From Anaerobacillus sp. (GTDB lineage: Bacteria > Bacillota > Bacilli > Bacillales_H > Anaerobacillaceae), in assembly GCA_007120055.1 (NCBI GenBank), contig SKOL01000410.1, forward strand, positions 1 to 5,568: a stretch of 5,568 nt of DNA, given 5' to 3'. This document shows, one piece after another, positions 1-4,723 of this stretch. The position numbers and the translations under genes are program-made. Position 1 is the first letter of the stretch. Every line of letters begins with the position of its first letter. The notes under the pieces are model-generated. The model was given only the letters and a program-made list of their open reading frames with translations, did no database searches and was not told the origin of the DNA.

Positions 1-146
1 GTGAGAGTGTTAATCGAATGTTAAATGACTTGAAAAAAGATAAGATAATAAGTGTTGATAAAGGCTTTATCACTGTGAGAGATATTCAATTTTTAAAGGA
101 TTATTTACATTGCGGTGATTGTCCAGTAGAGATATGTACGATTTAA
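1..146 (+). CDS. fnr: Fnr, anaerobic transcription regulator (C-terminal end only)
   Basis: This is the last 47 codons of a Crp/Fnr-family regulator, read in frame from base 3; the rest lies before the window. The first residues, ESVNRML, match the DNA-recognition helix of CRP (RETVGRIL). The Glu and Arg that read the GTGA half-site are both present, and the split codon xGT before Glu could be the preceding Arg. The protein ends HCGDCPVEICTI. This gives the C-x2-C-x4-C spacing that binds a 4Fe-4S cluster at the C-terminus of Bacillus subtilis Fnr, unlike the N-terminal cysteines of E. coli FNR. Bacillus Fnr activates nitrate-respiration genes when oxygen is absent, binding TGTGA-N6-TCACA. A site of this kind lies in the window before ywiC. 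I am confident of the family, less so of orthology from such a short piece. Confidence 0.85.
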   Translation, partial: ESVNRMLNDLKKDKIISVDKGFITVRDIQFLKDYLHCGDCPVEICTI

Positions 147-229
147 AAAAGCGCTGTTCGATAAGTGTCAGGCACCGTTATGTACTAACTATAGTACCTG
201 GTGTCAGACACTTAATGGACAGCCTTTTT
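145..229. terminator. Long imperfect hairpin, likely bidirectional terminator between convergent genes
   Basis: A 71-nt imperfect palindrome (153-223) begins right after the fnr stop. Paired blocks from outside inwards are GCTGT/ACAGC, TCGATA/TAATGG (one mismatch, two G-T pairs), AGTGTC/GACACT, GGCACC/GGTGTC, and GTACTA/TAGTAC around the loop ACTA. A run of six A (145-150) precedes it and five T (225-229) follow. It can therefore act as a rho-independent terminator for fnr on the plus strand and for the convergent gene on the minus strand. It is far longer than a usual terminator. The AGTGTCAGGCACC-type core looks like the mobile palindromic repeats scattered through Bacillus genomes, so it may be an inserted repeat that also terminates. 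Confidence 0.6.
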
Positions 230-348
230 AATTTAAATGAAAGTCTTTTTTAAAAGTGTCACCCTAAAAATTTGTATGATAGGAAAAATTTCTGGTCTTA
301 ATAAGTGGCTACGTAGCATTTGCCAACAATACTCAAAACTCAAAACTA

Positions 349-894
349 CTAAAATTCTCCTGTCGGAATAATCTTCAGGTCTTCTCCCATTACTGATTTT
401 TCACCGTCTTTTGAAATAAGTGTACATTGGATGACTTTAAAGTCGTCGTTAGTCGCTTCGTTTTTAACTGCATCAACTAAAATCCCCTCAGCAATGAGTA
501 ACTGTTTATCATACACTTGAACCTTTTGACCCTCCATTGAAACGTGCTTAGCAGCTTCTAGAAATTTCAGCCATTGATTCCAACCATGATAAATATACGC
601 TTCACTTCCATCTTCTAAATAACCCATTAATGCTAAATGATCGTCTAAATCGGCCACAATGTTTTCAGAAATCGCTTTAATAATTTTATGAATATGTTTG
701 TATTGTTCGAACGATAATTCTTTCGAAAACTCTACAACCAGTTTCTTTGCAGTCGCATTATTTTCAGCCGTTATAGTGTATTGTAGTTCCTTATTTTTTA
801 AAACGTAAACCCCATCGCTATATTTAAAATTTAATGGTCGTAATGTCTCAAATATTGGTTGTTCACCTTCATATGTGAATGTAACTTCTAACAT
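349..894 (-). CDS. Hypothetical protein, 181 aa, soluble, no family recognised
   Basis: An intact ORF of 181 codons, read leftwards and convergent with fnr. I do not recognise the family. It has no signal peptide, no membrane segment and no metal-binding cysteine motif; its single Cys is at 157. From the sequence pattern it looks three-part: a strand-rich N-terminal part (about 1-56), a helical middle (about 60-118, with YHGWNQWLKFLEAAKHV at its end), and a strand-rich C-terminal part (about 121-178) that could be a small barrel. The ATG at 892-894 has a weak Shine-Dalgarno, GGGG nine bases upstream, and no better start is visible. Codon composition resembles the neighbours, so there is no sign of recent transfer. 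Its upstream region is shared with ywiC, so its expression could also respond to the palindromes there; this is inference. Confidence 0.8.
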   Translation of the reverse strand: MLEVTFTYEGEQPIFETLRPLNFKYSDGVYVLKNKELQYTITAENNATAKKLVVEFSKELSFEQYKHIHKIIKAISENIVADLDDHLALMGYLEDGSEAYIYHGWNQWLKFLEAAKHVSMEGQKVQVYDKQLLIAEGILVDAVKNEATNDDFKVIQCTLISKDGEKSVMGEDLKIIPTGEF

Positions 895-965
895 TTAAAT
901 CAACCCCAGTCAATCGTTTAATAATAAATAAAGGTTTTTCTTCTATGAATAAATATAACAAGAAA

Positions 966-1003
966 ACTGTATATACACAGTGTAAAATATCACAATTATG
1001 TGA
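966..1003. promoter_or_regulatory. Cluster of overlapping inverted repeats in the divergent intergenic region
   Basis: Three imperfect or perfect dyads overlap here: ACTGT-N6-ACAGT (966-981), AGTGT-N6-TCACA (979-994, 8 of 10 positions of the Bacillus Fnr consensus TGTGA-N6-TCACA), and TCACA-N4-TGTGA (990-1003, perfect arms). On the minus strand a possible sigma-A promoter for the 181-aa gene overlaps them: TTGTGA (complement of 990-995), 16-bp spacer, TATACA (complement of 968-973). A protein bound here could repress or modulate that gene. Each element alone is weak in AT-rich DNA; the clustering is what makes it worth listing. Confidence 0.4.
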
Positions 1004-1014
1004 ATGCCTTGAAT

Positions 1015-1058
1015 AAGTGATAATAATCACTTAGGTTTGGCTCTTTTTTCAGTAAAAT
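1015..1058 (+). promoter_or_regulatory. Predicted Fnr-activated class II promoter of ywiC
   Basis: A perfect dyad, AAGTGATAATAATCACTT, lies at 1015-1032. Its core GTGA-N6-TCAC matches the inner eight positions of the Bacillus Fnr box, and it also contains the GTGAT-N4-ATCAC pattern close to E. coli FNR sites. The best -10 box nearby is TAAAAT at 1053-1058 (five of six consensus positions), predicting a start near 1065. The dyad centre (1023.5) is then at -41.5, the position used by known Bacillus Fnr promoters, where the regulator replaces the -35 box. Indeed no good -35 is visible. The Fnr encoded at the left edge has the recognition residues for GTGA. Spacing and symmetry are seen; binding is inferred. 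Confidence 0.65.
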
Positions 1059-1105
1059 AAAAGTATAAATTACATTACAAGTGAGTGAATTTCATAATAC
1101 CAATA

Positions 1106-1182
1106 AATTAGCCACATCCATTACAACTATTAGTTGAGAAGGGTTTAACTCAAATAGGTGTAACATCCTAGTGGCGCTAAAT
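1106..1182 (+). promoter_or_regulatory. Structured 5' leader element upstream of ywiC, no known RNA family
   Basis: Downstream of the predicted start, three nested stems can form in the RNA. The outer stem pairs TTAGCCAC (1108-1115) with GTGG-CG-CTAA (1171-1180), eight pairs with a two-base bulge. The middle stem pairs TTACAACTAT (1121-1130) with ATAGGTGTAA (1154-1163), nine of ten positions. The inner stem pairs TTGAG (1134-1138) with CTCAA (1149-1153) around the loop AAGGGTTTAA. The asymmetric internal loop between outer and middle stems contains ATCC on both sides. I could not match this to a riboswitch, T-box or other leader class I know. It may be a regulatory RNA element or chance pairing in AT-rich sequence. 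Confidence 0.4.
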
Positions 1183-1199
1183 AAGGAGTATGAAGTTCA

Positions 1200-1235
1200 T
1201 TAAAGTGTAAATCCACTTTAAATAGAAATGAGGGG
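1200..1235 (+). promoter_or_regulatory. Hairpin and ribosome-binding site before ywiC
   Basis: TTAAAGTG (1200-1207) pairs perfectly with CACTTTAA (1214-1221) around a six-base loop, TAAATC. No T run follows, so it is not a terminator. It stands eight bases before the Shine-Dalgarno AGGGG (1231-1235), which is five bases before the ATG of ywiC. It may stabilise the messenger or take part in alternative folding of the leader. Confidence 0.4.
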
Positions 1236-1240
1236 TTTCG

Positions 1241-1960
1241 ATGAAATGGTTTATACCTAGAGAGCACGGGGCGTGGGCGATGTTAATAGTGCCTTACTTA
1301 ATCGGGATGTTAGCAACTGAAGTAACTTTGGTTCATTGGTTCTTTTTTATAGGTGTTTTAGCGTTTTACTTTGCTTCTGCTCCATTATTAACTTTTGTGA
1401 GACAACCGAAACTTTTGAAAACAGCGGTGCCATCACTATTCGTTTATGTATTAATTGGTACTATTTTCACCTTTCCGGTCTTATATCTTATTCCAGAAAT
1501 TATTCTAATTAGCTTATTTATTCTACCTTTCTTTATTCTTAATATTGTTTTTGCAAAGTTGAAAAAAGAACGACTATTTATCAATGATTTATGTGCGATC
1601 ATTGCCCTATCATTTTTAGTTGTTATTTCATATTACATCGGAAGTGGCACAATTGAAACGATCACTTTTATACTTATGACGATCAACATTATGTTCTTTA
1701 CTGCTAGTGTGTTTCATGTAAAAACATTAATTCGTGAAAACGGAAATAAAAAATTTCTAATGAAATCCAACGTATTTCACGGCTTTACGGTATTGATTTT
1801 TGTTTTGCTAGGAATGCCTATGATTGCTTTAATATTTTTAATAAGTTCATTAAAAGCGTGGATGATGCCAAAACAAAAAAGATATAAACCTGTCCAAATT
1901 GGCTTAATTGAGATAGCTAATAGTGTTATTTTTGTAGTAGGTATTGGAATTATTTTCTAA
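1241..1960 (+). CDS. ywiC: YwiC-like integral membrane protein
   Basis: A 239-residue polytopic membrane protein of the YwiC-like family. The N-terminus MKWFIPREHGAWAM is characteristic: a conserved basic-acidic motif just before the first membrane segment. About eight hydrophobic segments can be seen (near 12-28, 30-54, 64-81, 86-106, 115-133, 138-158, 180-204, 219-238). They are joined by basic loops such as KLKKERLF (106-113) and MPKQKRYK (209-216) that should face the cytoplasm. The length equals that of B. subtilis YwiC. The biochemical function is unknown. From what I know of B. subtilis, ywiC adjoins fnr and belongs to the Fnr regulon, which suggests a role in anaerobic or nitrate-respiring growth. 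Here the gene sits near fnr but is separated by a convergent gene and has its own predicted Fnr promoter. The ATG is supported by AGGGG five bases upstream. Confidence 0.9.
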   Translation: MKWFIPREHGAWAMLIVPYLIGMLATEVTLVHWFFFIGVLAFYFASAPLLTFVRQPKLLKTAVPSLFVYVLIGTIFTFPVLYLIPEIILISLFILPFFILNIVFAKLKKERLFINDLCAIIALSFLVVISYYIGSGTIETITFILMTINIMFFTASVFHVKTLIRENGNKKFLMKSNVFHGFTVLIFVLLGMPMIALIFLISSLKAWMMPKQKRYKPVQIGLIEIANSVIFVVGIGIIF

Positions 1961-1997
1961 ATCCACTTACACTTTCCGTAATAATCTTTAGAAAGAG

Positions 1998-2036
1998 ATC
2001 CATATTAATAAAGAATTTATTATAAATGGATTGGAG
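1998..2036 (+). promoter_or_regulatory. AT-rich hairpin plus ribosome-binding site before yjzC
   Basis: ATCCAT (1998-2003) pairs with ATGGAT (2026-2031), and inside it TAATAAA pairs with TTTATTA around a GAA loop. It lies directly upstream of the Shine-Dalgarno GGAG (2033-2036), which is nine bases before the yjzC start at 2046. It has no T run after it, so it is a poor terminator for ywiC. It may protect the 5' end of a yjzC messenger. No convincing promoter can be picked out in the 85-bp gap. Confidence 0.35.
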
Positions 2037-2045
2037 TGTTACAAA

Positions 2046-2225
2046 ATGGGACAAAACCGTCAATTTGATCACGGACAAAAAGCACCAAACAATGGGATAT
2101 ATGTAGAGATTGGTGAAACAGGAGATATGGTACAAAACCCTAAAAAAGTGAAACTAAAGGCTGGAGATCACTTTCCAGAAACAACGAACCATAATCGAAA
2201 ATGGACGTATAAAAGTAAGTTTTAA
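2046..2225 (+). CDS. yjzC: YjzC-like small protein, 59 aa
   Basis: A 59-residue protein of the YjzC family of Bacillus, recognised from the run GQKAPNNGIYVEIGETG (10-26) followed by NPKKVKLKAGDHFPET and NHNRKWTY near the end. The protein is hydrophilic and basic, with no membrane segment or cysteine. The family has no established function that I know of. The ATG at 2046 was chosen over an in-frame TTG at 2031: GGAG (2033-2036) lies nine bases before the ATG, the family begins MGQ, and the TTG would overlap its own ribosome-binding site. A strong terminator follows 16 bases after the stop, and ywiC ends 85 bases before, so it may be expressed alone. Confidence 0.85.
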   Translation: MGQNRQFDHGQKAPNNGIYVEIGETGDMVQNPKKVKLKAGDHFPETTNHNRKWTYKSKF

Positions 2226-2241
2226 TTAAATTAGTGAGTAG

Positions 2242-2280
2242 AGCATTAAGGTGAAAATTACCTTAGTGCTTTATTTGTAT
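2242..2280 (+). terminator. Rho-independent terminator of yjzC
   Basis: AGCATTAAGGT (2242-2252) pairs along all 11 positions, one of them G-T, with ACCTTAGTGCT (2260-2270) around the loop GAAAATT. The T-rich tail TTATTTGTAT follows. It stands 16 bases after the yjzC stop codon. Confidence 0.8.
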
Positions 2281-2315
2281 GTTGTTAGTTTGTTGGTTAG
2301 TTGCTAGTTGGTTAG
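2281..2315. repeat. Degenerate TTGGTTAG-type short tandem repeats
   Basis: A 35-bp run composed almost only of G and T with TAG at intervals: TTGTTAG, TTTG, TTGGTTAG, TTGCTAG, TTGGTTAG. The units are 7-8 bp and imperfect. It lies between the yjzC terminator and the larger hairpin repeat. The plus strand is strongly purine/pyrimidine skewed (almost no C). No function can be assigned. Confidence 0.35.
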
Positions 2316-2319
2316 GACC

Positions 2320-2410
2320 TCATCCGAATTTTGTGTTTAGATGGTGGCGGAATAGCCGTCATCCGCGTTTTCCATATTAGATCGTGACGGTTGCCGTCAT
2401 GCGTGTTTAG
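2320..2410. repeat. Tandem repeat of 38-39 bp with hairpin-forming core
   Basis: The segment TCATCCGnnTTTT...TTAGAT occurs at 2320-2342 and again at 2359-2382, and a third partial copy, TCATGCGTGTTTAG, starts at 2397. The period is therefore 39 then 38 bp. Between copies sits a GC-rich inverted core. GGTGGCGG (2343-2350) pairs with CCGTCATC (2356-2363) around AATAG. CGTGACGG (2383-2390) pairs with CCGTCATG (2394-2401) around TTG. Substitutions such as G-T for A-T keep the pairing, as if the fold matters. The GC content is well above the surroundings. It does not fit a CRISPR, since the copies are contiguous and the changes lie in the repeat itself. It resembles a REP-like intergenic repeat. 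Confidence 0.6.
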
Positions 2411-2487
2411 TCTGAAAAAGAGTTGGAAAGGGCATTGAGCACTGCTTTTTTGCATAAACTAATAAAAACTACAATTTGGAGGGTTGT

Positions 2488-2613
2488 ATGTTGGAGGAAA
2501 AAAAGCAAGAGCTAAAAGCATTATTAGATCAATCTGAGAAAAACTTAACGACATATGGTCAAGAGAGAATTGAAGAACTAAAGCGAGAGTTAGACAACAA
2601 TGAAAATAAGTAA
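2488..2613 (+). CDS. Small helical protein, 41 aa, hypothetical
   Basis: A 41-codon ORF preceded by a strong Shine-Dalgarno, GGAGGG (2478-2483), four bases before the ATG. The next codon, TTG at 2491, would have the more usual seven-base spacing and is an alternative start. The product begins MLEEKKQELKALLDQ and ends RIEELKRELDNNENK. It is very rich in Glu, Lys and Leu, with Leu spacing typical of amphipathic helix or short coiled coil, broken around TTYG in the middle. No cysteine, no membrane segment. I do not recognise a family. It ends 78 bases before the hydrolase-like gene on the same strand with no terminator between, so co-transcription is possible. The ribosome-binding site and codon-like composition favour a real gene, but homologues would have to confirm it. 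Confidence 0.6.
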   Translation: MLEEKKQELKALLDQSEKNLTTYGQERIEELKRELDNNENK

Positions 2614-2645
2614 AATAGGTACTACCCTATACAAACTAAAAATAA

Positions 2646-2686
2646 CCTCGCATACAGTATAGAAGAGAATGAATTTTGCGAGGGAG
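2646..2686 (+). promoter_or_regulatory. Inverted repeat that can mask the ribosome-binding site of the hydrolase-like gene
   Basis: CCTCGCA (2646-2652) is the exact complement of TGCGAGG (2677-2683). The right arm overlaps the Shine-Dalgarno AGGGAG (2681-2686), which stands five bases before the ATG at 2692. In the messenger the left arm would act as an anti-Shine-Dalgarno across a 24-nt loop. No T run follows, so termination is unlikely. This suggests translational control, for example by a protein, small RNA or temperature, but that is inference from pairing only. Confidence 0.45.
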
Positions 2687-2691
2687 ATATT

Positions 2692-3435
2692 ATGGCTATT
2701 ACAGAGAGATTTTTTTTGGTCGGGGGAGAATGGAATGTTATTCATTTACCAAGAAAGCCAAACGGCTTTGCGGTTTTCATAATAGGTGATGTTAACCATT
2801 ATGTGAATCATTATACAAGTTCATGGCATCAGCGTCCTGATCAATACCAATTTATTGAACAGTTGAAAGATGCAGGGTATACTGTGATTTATTCTAACTT
2901 ATTCGGCAGAAATTGGGGAAGTGATGACGCCTGTAGATTTATGCAACGATTATATAAAGAAGTAATGATTAAAGAAATATTGAATAAAAAAGTACATGTA
3001 ATTGCTGAAGGGATGGGAGCGTTAATCGCTGCGAAGTTGATCCCCAATATGAAACCTTCGTTTCGATCAGTAGTAATGATTAATCCGTGTTTGAATTTAA
3101 TGCATTATTTTAATACTGAAAAAAGAAATAAGCTTTTTTATAAACGCTTTTTAAAAGAATTAAAGTTAGCTTACAATGTAGAAGAATGTGAATTAGAAAA
3201 CGTACTTTCATCGATGAATTCAAGTAGTTATAAAGCAATGCCTATACCGCTGAAAATTCTTCACTGTTTAGACCGAACACCATACTCATTAGAACAGCAT
3301 ATTAGACCTTATGAACAACTTAATAATCAAAGTAAATTAGAAATTGAGTTATCAATTTTTCTAGAAGAAAAATCATTTCAAAGATTGGCAAAGCCAACGA
3401 TACAATTTTTGAAAAGTCATGAAAAACCACTATAA
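2692..3435 (+). CDS. Alpha/beta-hydrolase-like protein lacking the catalytic serine
   Basis: A 247-residue cytoplasmic protein whose layout follows the alpha/beta hydrolase fold. A first strand is at 26-32 (FAVFIIG). QFIEQLKDAGYTVIYSNLFGRNWGSDD (53-79) stands where the fold has its usual lid-side DLRGHGxSD motif. The elbow region is VHVIAEGMGALIAAKL (101-116). A strand at 126-131 ends in NP, and the late strand LKILHCLD (187-194) carries a possible acid Asp194. The nucleophile elbow normally reads G-x-S-x-G. Here it reads A-E-G-M-G, so glycine (Gly107) replaces the serine, and no histidine follows the last strand where the catalytic one is expected. It is probably not an active hydrolase and may bind a ligand or partner instead; the substrate is unknown. 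The start is supported by AGGGAG five bases upstream, possibly masked by a hairpin, and a terminator begins at the base after the stop. Confidence 0.85.
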   Translation: MAITERFFLVGGEWNVIHLPRKPNGFAVFIIGDVNHYVNHYTSSWHQRPDQYQFIEQLKDAGYTVIYSNLFGRNWGSDDACRFMQRLYKEVMIKEILNKKVHVIAEGMGALIAAKLIPNMKPSFRSVVMINPCLNLMHYFNTEKRNKLFYKRFLKELKLAYNVEECELENVLSSMNSSSYKAMPIPLKILHCLDRTPYSLEQHIRPYEQLNNQSKLEIELSIFLEEKSFQRLAKPTIQFLKSHEKPL

Positions 3436-3472
3436 CAAAACCTCCTTTTACGATCGTGTAGAGGAGGTTTTG
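3436..3472. terminator. Terminator of the hydrolase-like gene
   Basis: CAAAACCTCC (3436-3445) pairs perfectly over ten positions with GGAGGTTTTG (3463-3472). The left arm starts at the first base after the TAA stop. The loop of 17 bases contains the small palindrome ACGATCGT. The T run is inside the right arm, and the matching A run in the left arm could let it work on the other strand. Confidence 0.7.
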
Positions 3473-3560
3473 ATCATAATTGAGGTAGTTATTTCATAAA
3501 ATTGAGAAATGGAATGAAATAAAGCACAAGATGTTAATCGAAGAAGCTGCAAAGCTTACC

Positions 3561-3576
3561 AAGGCGCTTGCGCTTT
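3561..3576. repeat. Short GC-rich inverted repeat before the epimerase gene
   Basis: AAGGCG (3561-3566) pairs with CGCTTT (3571-3576), one pair being G-T, around CTTG, and TTCTTG follows. It is a GC-rich island in an AT-rich gap, seven bases before the Shine-Dalgarno of the next gene. The GCGCTTGCGCTT type of motif recurs between genes in Bacillaceae as far as I know. It may be a small dispersed repeat or a weak attenuator. Confidence 0.35.
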
Positions 3577-3596
3577 TCTTGTGGAGGAGTTGTTTT

Positions 3597-4517
3597 ATGA
3601 AGAAAATAGTTGTTACTGGTGCGCTTGGGTTTATCGGCTTTTCACTTTGTAATCGACTTCTCGAGAGTGGTTATGAAGTAATCGGAATTGATGGAATCAT
3701 TGATGAGAGGCTAAAGGATATATGTGAAGAGAAGTTTTTATACATTGGAAGGAATGCCCAATTTCGTTTTATTCATGAAAAAATTGAGAATATGAACTTA
3801 GAACAACTTCTTTCGGATGTAGATATTGTTTACCATCTAGCAGCAGCGACTAGTAGAGATCGTAATTGGGGAGTATTACGAACGACCATTGAAGACAACG
3901 TCGGTGTAACTGGAAAAATCATTGATGCTTGTAATAAAAAAACAAAAATTATTTACACGTCATCGACAGCAGTATATGGAGAACGATGTGGTATTGTTAC
4001 TGAAAAAACACCATTAAATCCGACAACACCTTATAGCTTAACAAAAATGGCTGCAGAGTCGTTAATTAGTGCACGTTGTAAAGATAGAGATGTGCCTTAT
4101 GTTATTTTTCGTTTACCTACTATTTACGGCCCGTGGCAAAGAATAGACATGACTTACCATCAATTAATTACAAATAAAACAGCTTCTTGTAAGGAAATAG
4201 ATTTTGACCGCGTTACTGAAGATGTTTTGTATATTGACGATATTCTTGATACACTTATTAAAGCAGGAGAAAAAAAAGATTGTAAGAACGAGATTTATAA
4301 TTTGTCGACTAGTAAAACGAATGAATGGTTTAAAGGTTACGAGATCCTTACTAGTGATCCATCTGTCTTTCCTCGCGATGAAAAGATGCAAGTTTTAATT
4401 AGTAATGAAAAGGTAGTCTCGGAATTAGGTTTTAAAGTAACCCATCATTTAAAGACAGGTTTAAAAGCACAAAAGGATCATATTGAAAAATATAAGCATT
4501 TATATTTTGGAAAATAG
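3597..4517 (+). CDS. NAD-dependent sugar-nucleotide epimerase/dehydratase, YtcB-like
   Basis: A 306-residue extended short-chain dehydrogenase/reductase. The N-terminal Rossmann fold has the NAD-binding motif TGALGFIG (7-14, GxxGxxG), and IDG at 31-33 is the usual acidic end of the second strand. The catalytic elements are Ser/Thr in IYTSSTAVYG (119-128) and Tyr146-x3-Lys150 in PYSLTK. FRLPTIYGPWQR (171-182) is the typical substrate-side motif. Family members interconvert or dehydrate nucleotide sugars for cell-surface polysaccharides. YHLAAATSRDRNWG (79-92) resembles the matching stretch in B. subtilis YtcB-type epimerases, but the exact substrate cannot be read. An in-frame ATG at 3531 exists, but the start at 3597 has GGAGGAG (3583-3589) seven bases upstream and gives the normal Rossmann beginning. 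It is followed after 32 bases by a small membrane-protein gene and shares a terminator with it. Confidence 0.9.
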   Translation: MKKIVVTGALGFIGFSLCNRLLESGYEVIGIDGIIDERLKDICEEKFLYIGRNAQFRFIHEKIENMNLEQLLSDVDIVYHLAAATSRDRNWGVLRTTIEDNVGVTGKIIDACNKKTKIIYTSSTAVYGERCGIVTEKTPLNPTTPYSLTKMAAESLISARCKDRDVPYVIFRLPTIYGPWQRIDMTYHQLITNKTASCKEIDFDRVTEDVLYIDDILDTLIKAGEKKDCKNEIYNLSTSKTNEWFKGYEILTSDPSVFPRDEKMQVLISNEKVVSELGFKVTHHLKTGLKAQKDHIEKYKHLYFGK

Positions 4518-4549
4518 TTAATGGGCGATCCGTAATTTTAGGAGGAAAG

Positions 4550-4723
4550 ATGACAACAAAAGAAATTTTAATTGGCTTAATCGTTTTTAGTGTTACAACT
4601 GTAGTGGTATTTTTAATGTTAAATCGTCTTTTACACTTATCAGAAACATTAAGTGTAGTGGTTGCGATTATCCTTGGAATTGGAGCCGAAACAATATATA
4701 GAAAAAAAGCGGGTGGCCGATAA
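4550..4723 (+). CDS. Small membrane protein, 57 aa, hypothetical
   Basis: A 57-codon ORF with a full consensus Shine-Dalgarno AGGAGG (4540-4545) four bases before its ATG. The product has two hydrophobic stretches, about 5-25 (EILIGLIVFSVTTVVVFLMLN) and about 33-49 (TLSVVVAIILGIG), joined by a short loop NRLLHLSE. It ends in a basic tail RKKAGGR, suggesting a two-span hairpin with the tail in the cytoplasm. No family recognised. It begins 32 bases after the epimerase gene with no terminator between, so the two are probably one transcript. The codons for its last residues form the left arm of the terminator, an unusually tight arrangement. Confidence 0.65.
   Translation: MTTKEILIGLIVFSVTTVVVFLMLNRLLHLSETLSVVVAIILGIGAETIYRKKAGGR

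Noticed and set aside
308..317. Perfect 10-bp palindrome GCTACGTAGC
   Set aside because: Too short and isolated, with no T run or promoter context; expected by chance in a window this size.
1190..1210. Six-codon leader ORF (MKFIKV) after AAGGAG in the ywiC leader
   Set aside because: Only one base separates AAGGAG from the ATG, too close for initiation, and the peptide shows no attenuator pattern.
1208..1969. TAAATCCACTT occurring both before (1208-1218) and after (1959-1969) ywiC, like a target duplication
   Set aside because: Only about 11 bp of AT-rich sequence, and ywiC is a native Bacillus gene with no insertion-element features, so chance is more likely.
1950..2135. 61-codon open frame on the minus strand over the yjzC start
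   Set aside because: It overlaps the recognised yjzC gene and has no supporting ribosome-binding site or family.
2320..2410. CRISPR-like array
   Set aside because: The units are contiguous, variable inside the repeat, have no unique spacers, and no cas genes are present.
3531..3596. Twenty-two-residue N-terminal extension of the epimerase
   Set aside because: No ribosome-binding site precedes the ATG at 3531, it reads through a GC-rich inverted repeat, and the Rossmann fold starts normally at 3597.
4164..4398. Open frames on both strands inside the epimerase gene
   Set aside because: They are shadows of a clearly recognised dehydrogenase-type coding sequence.
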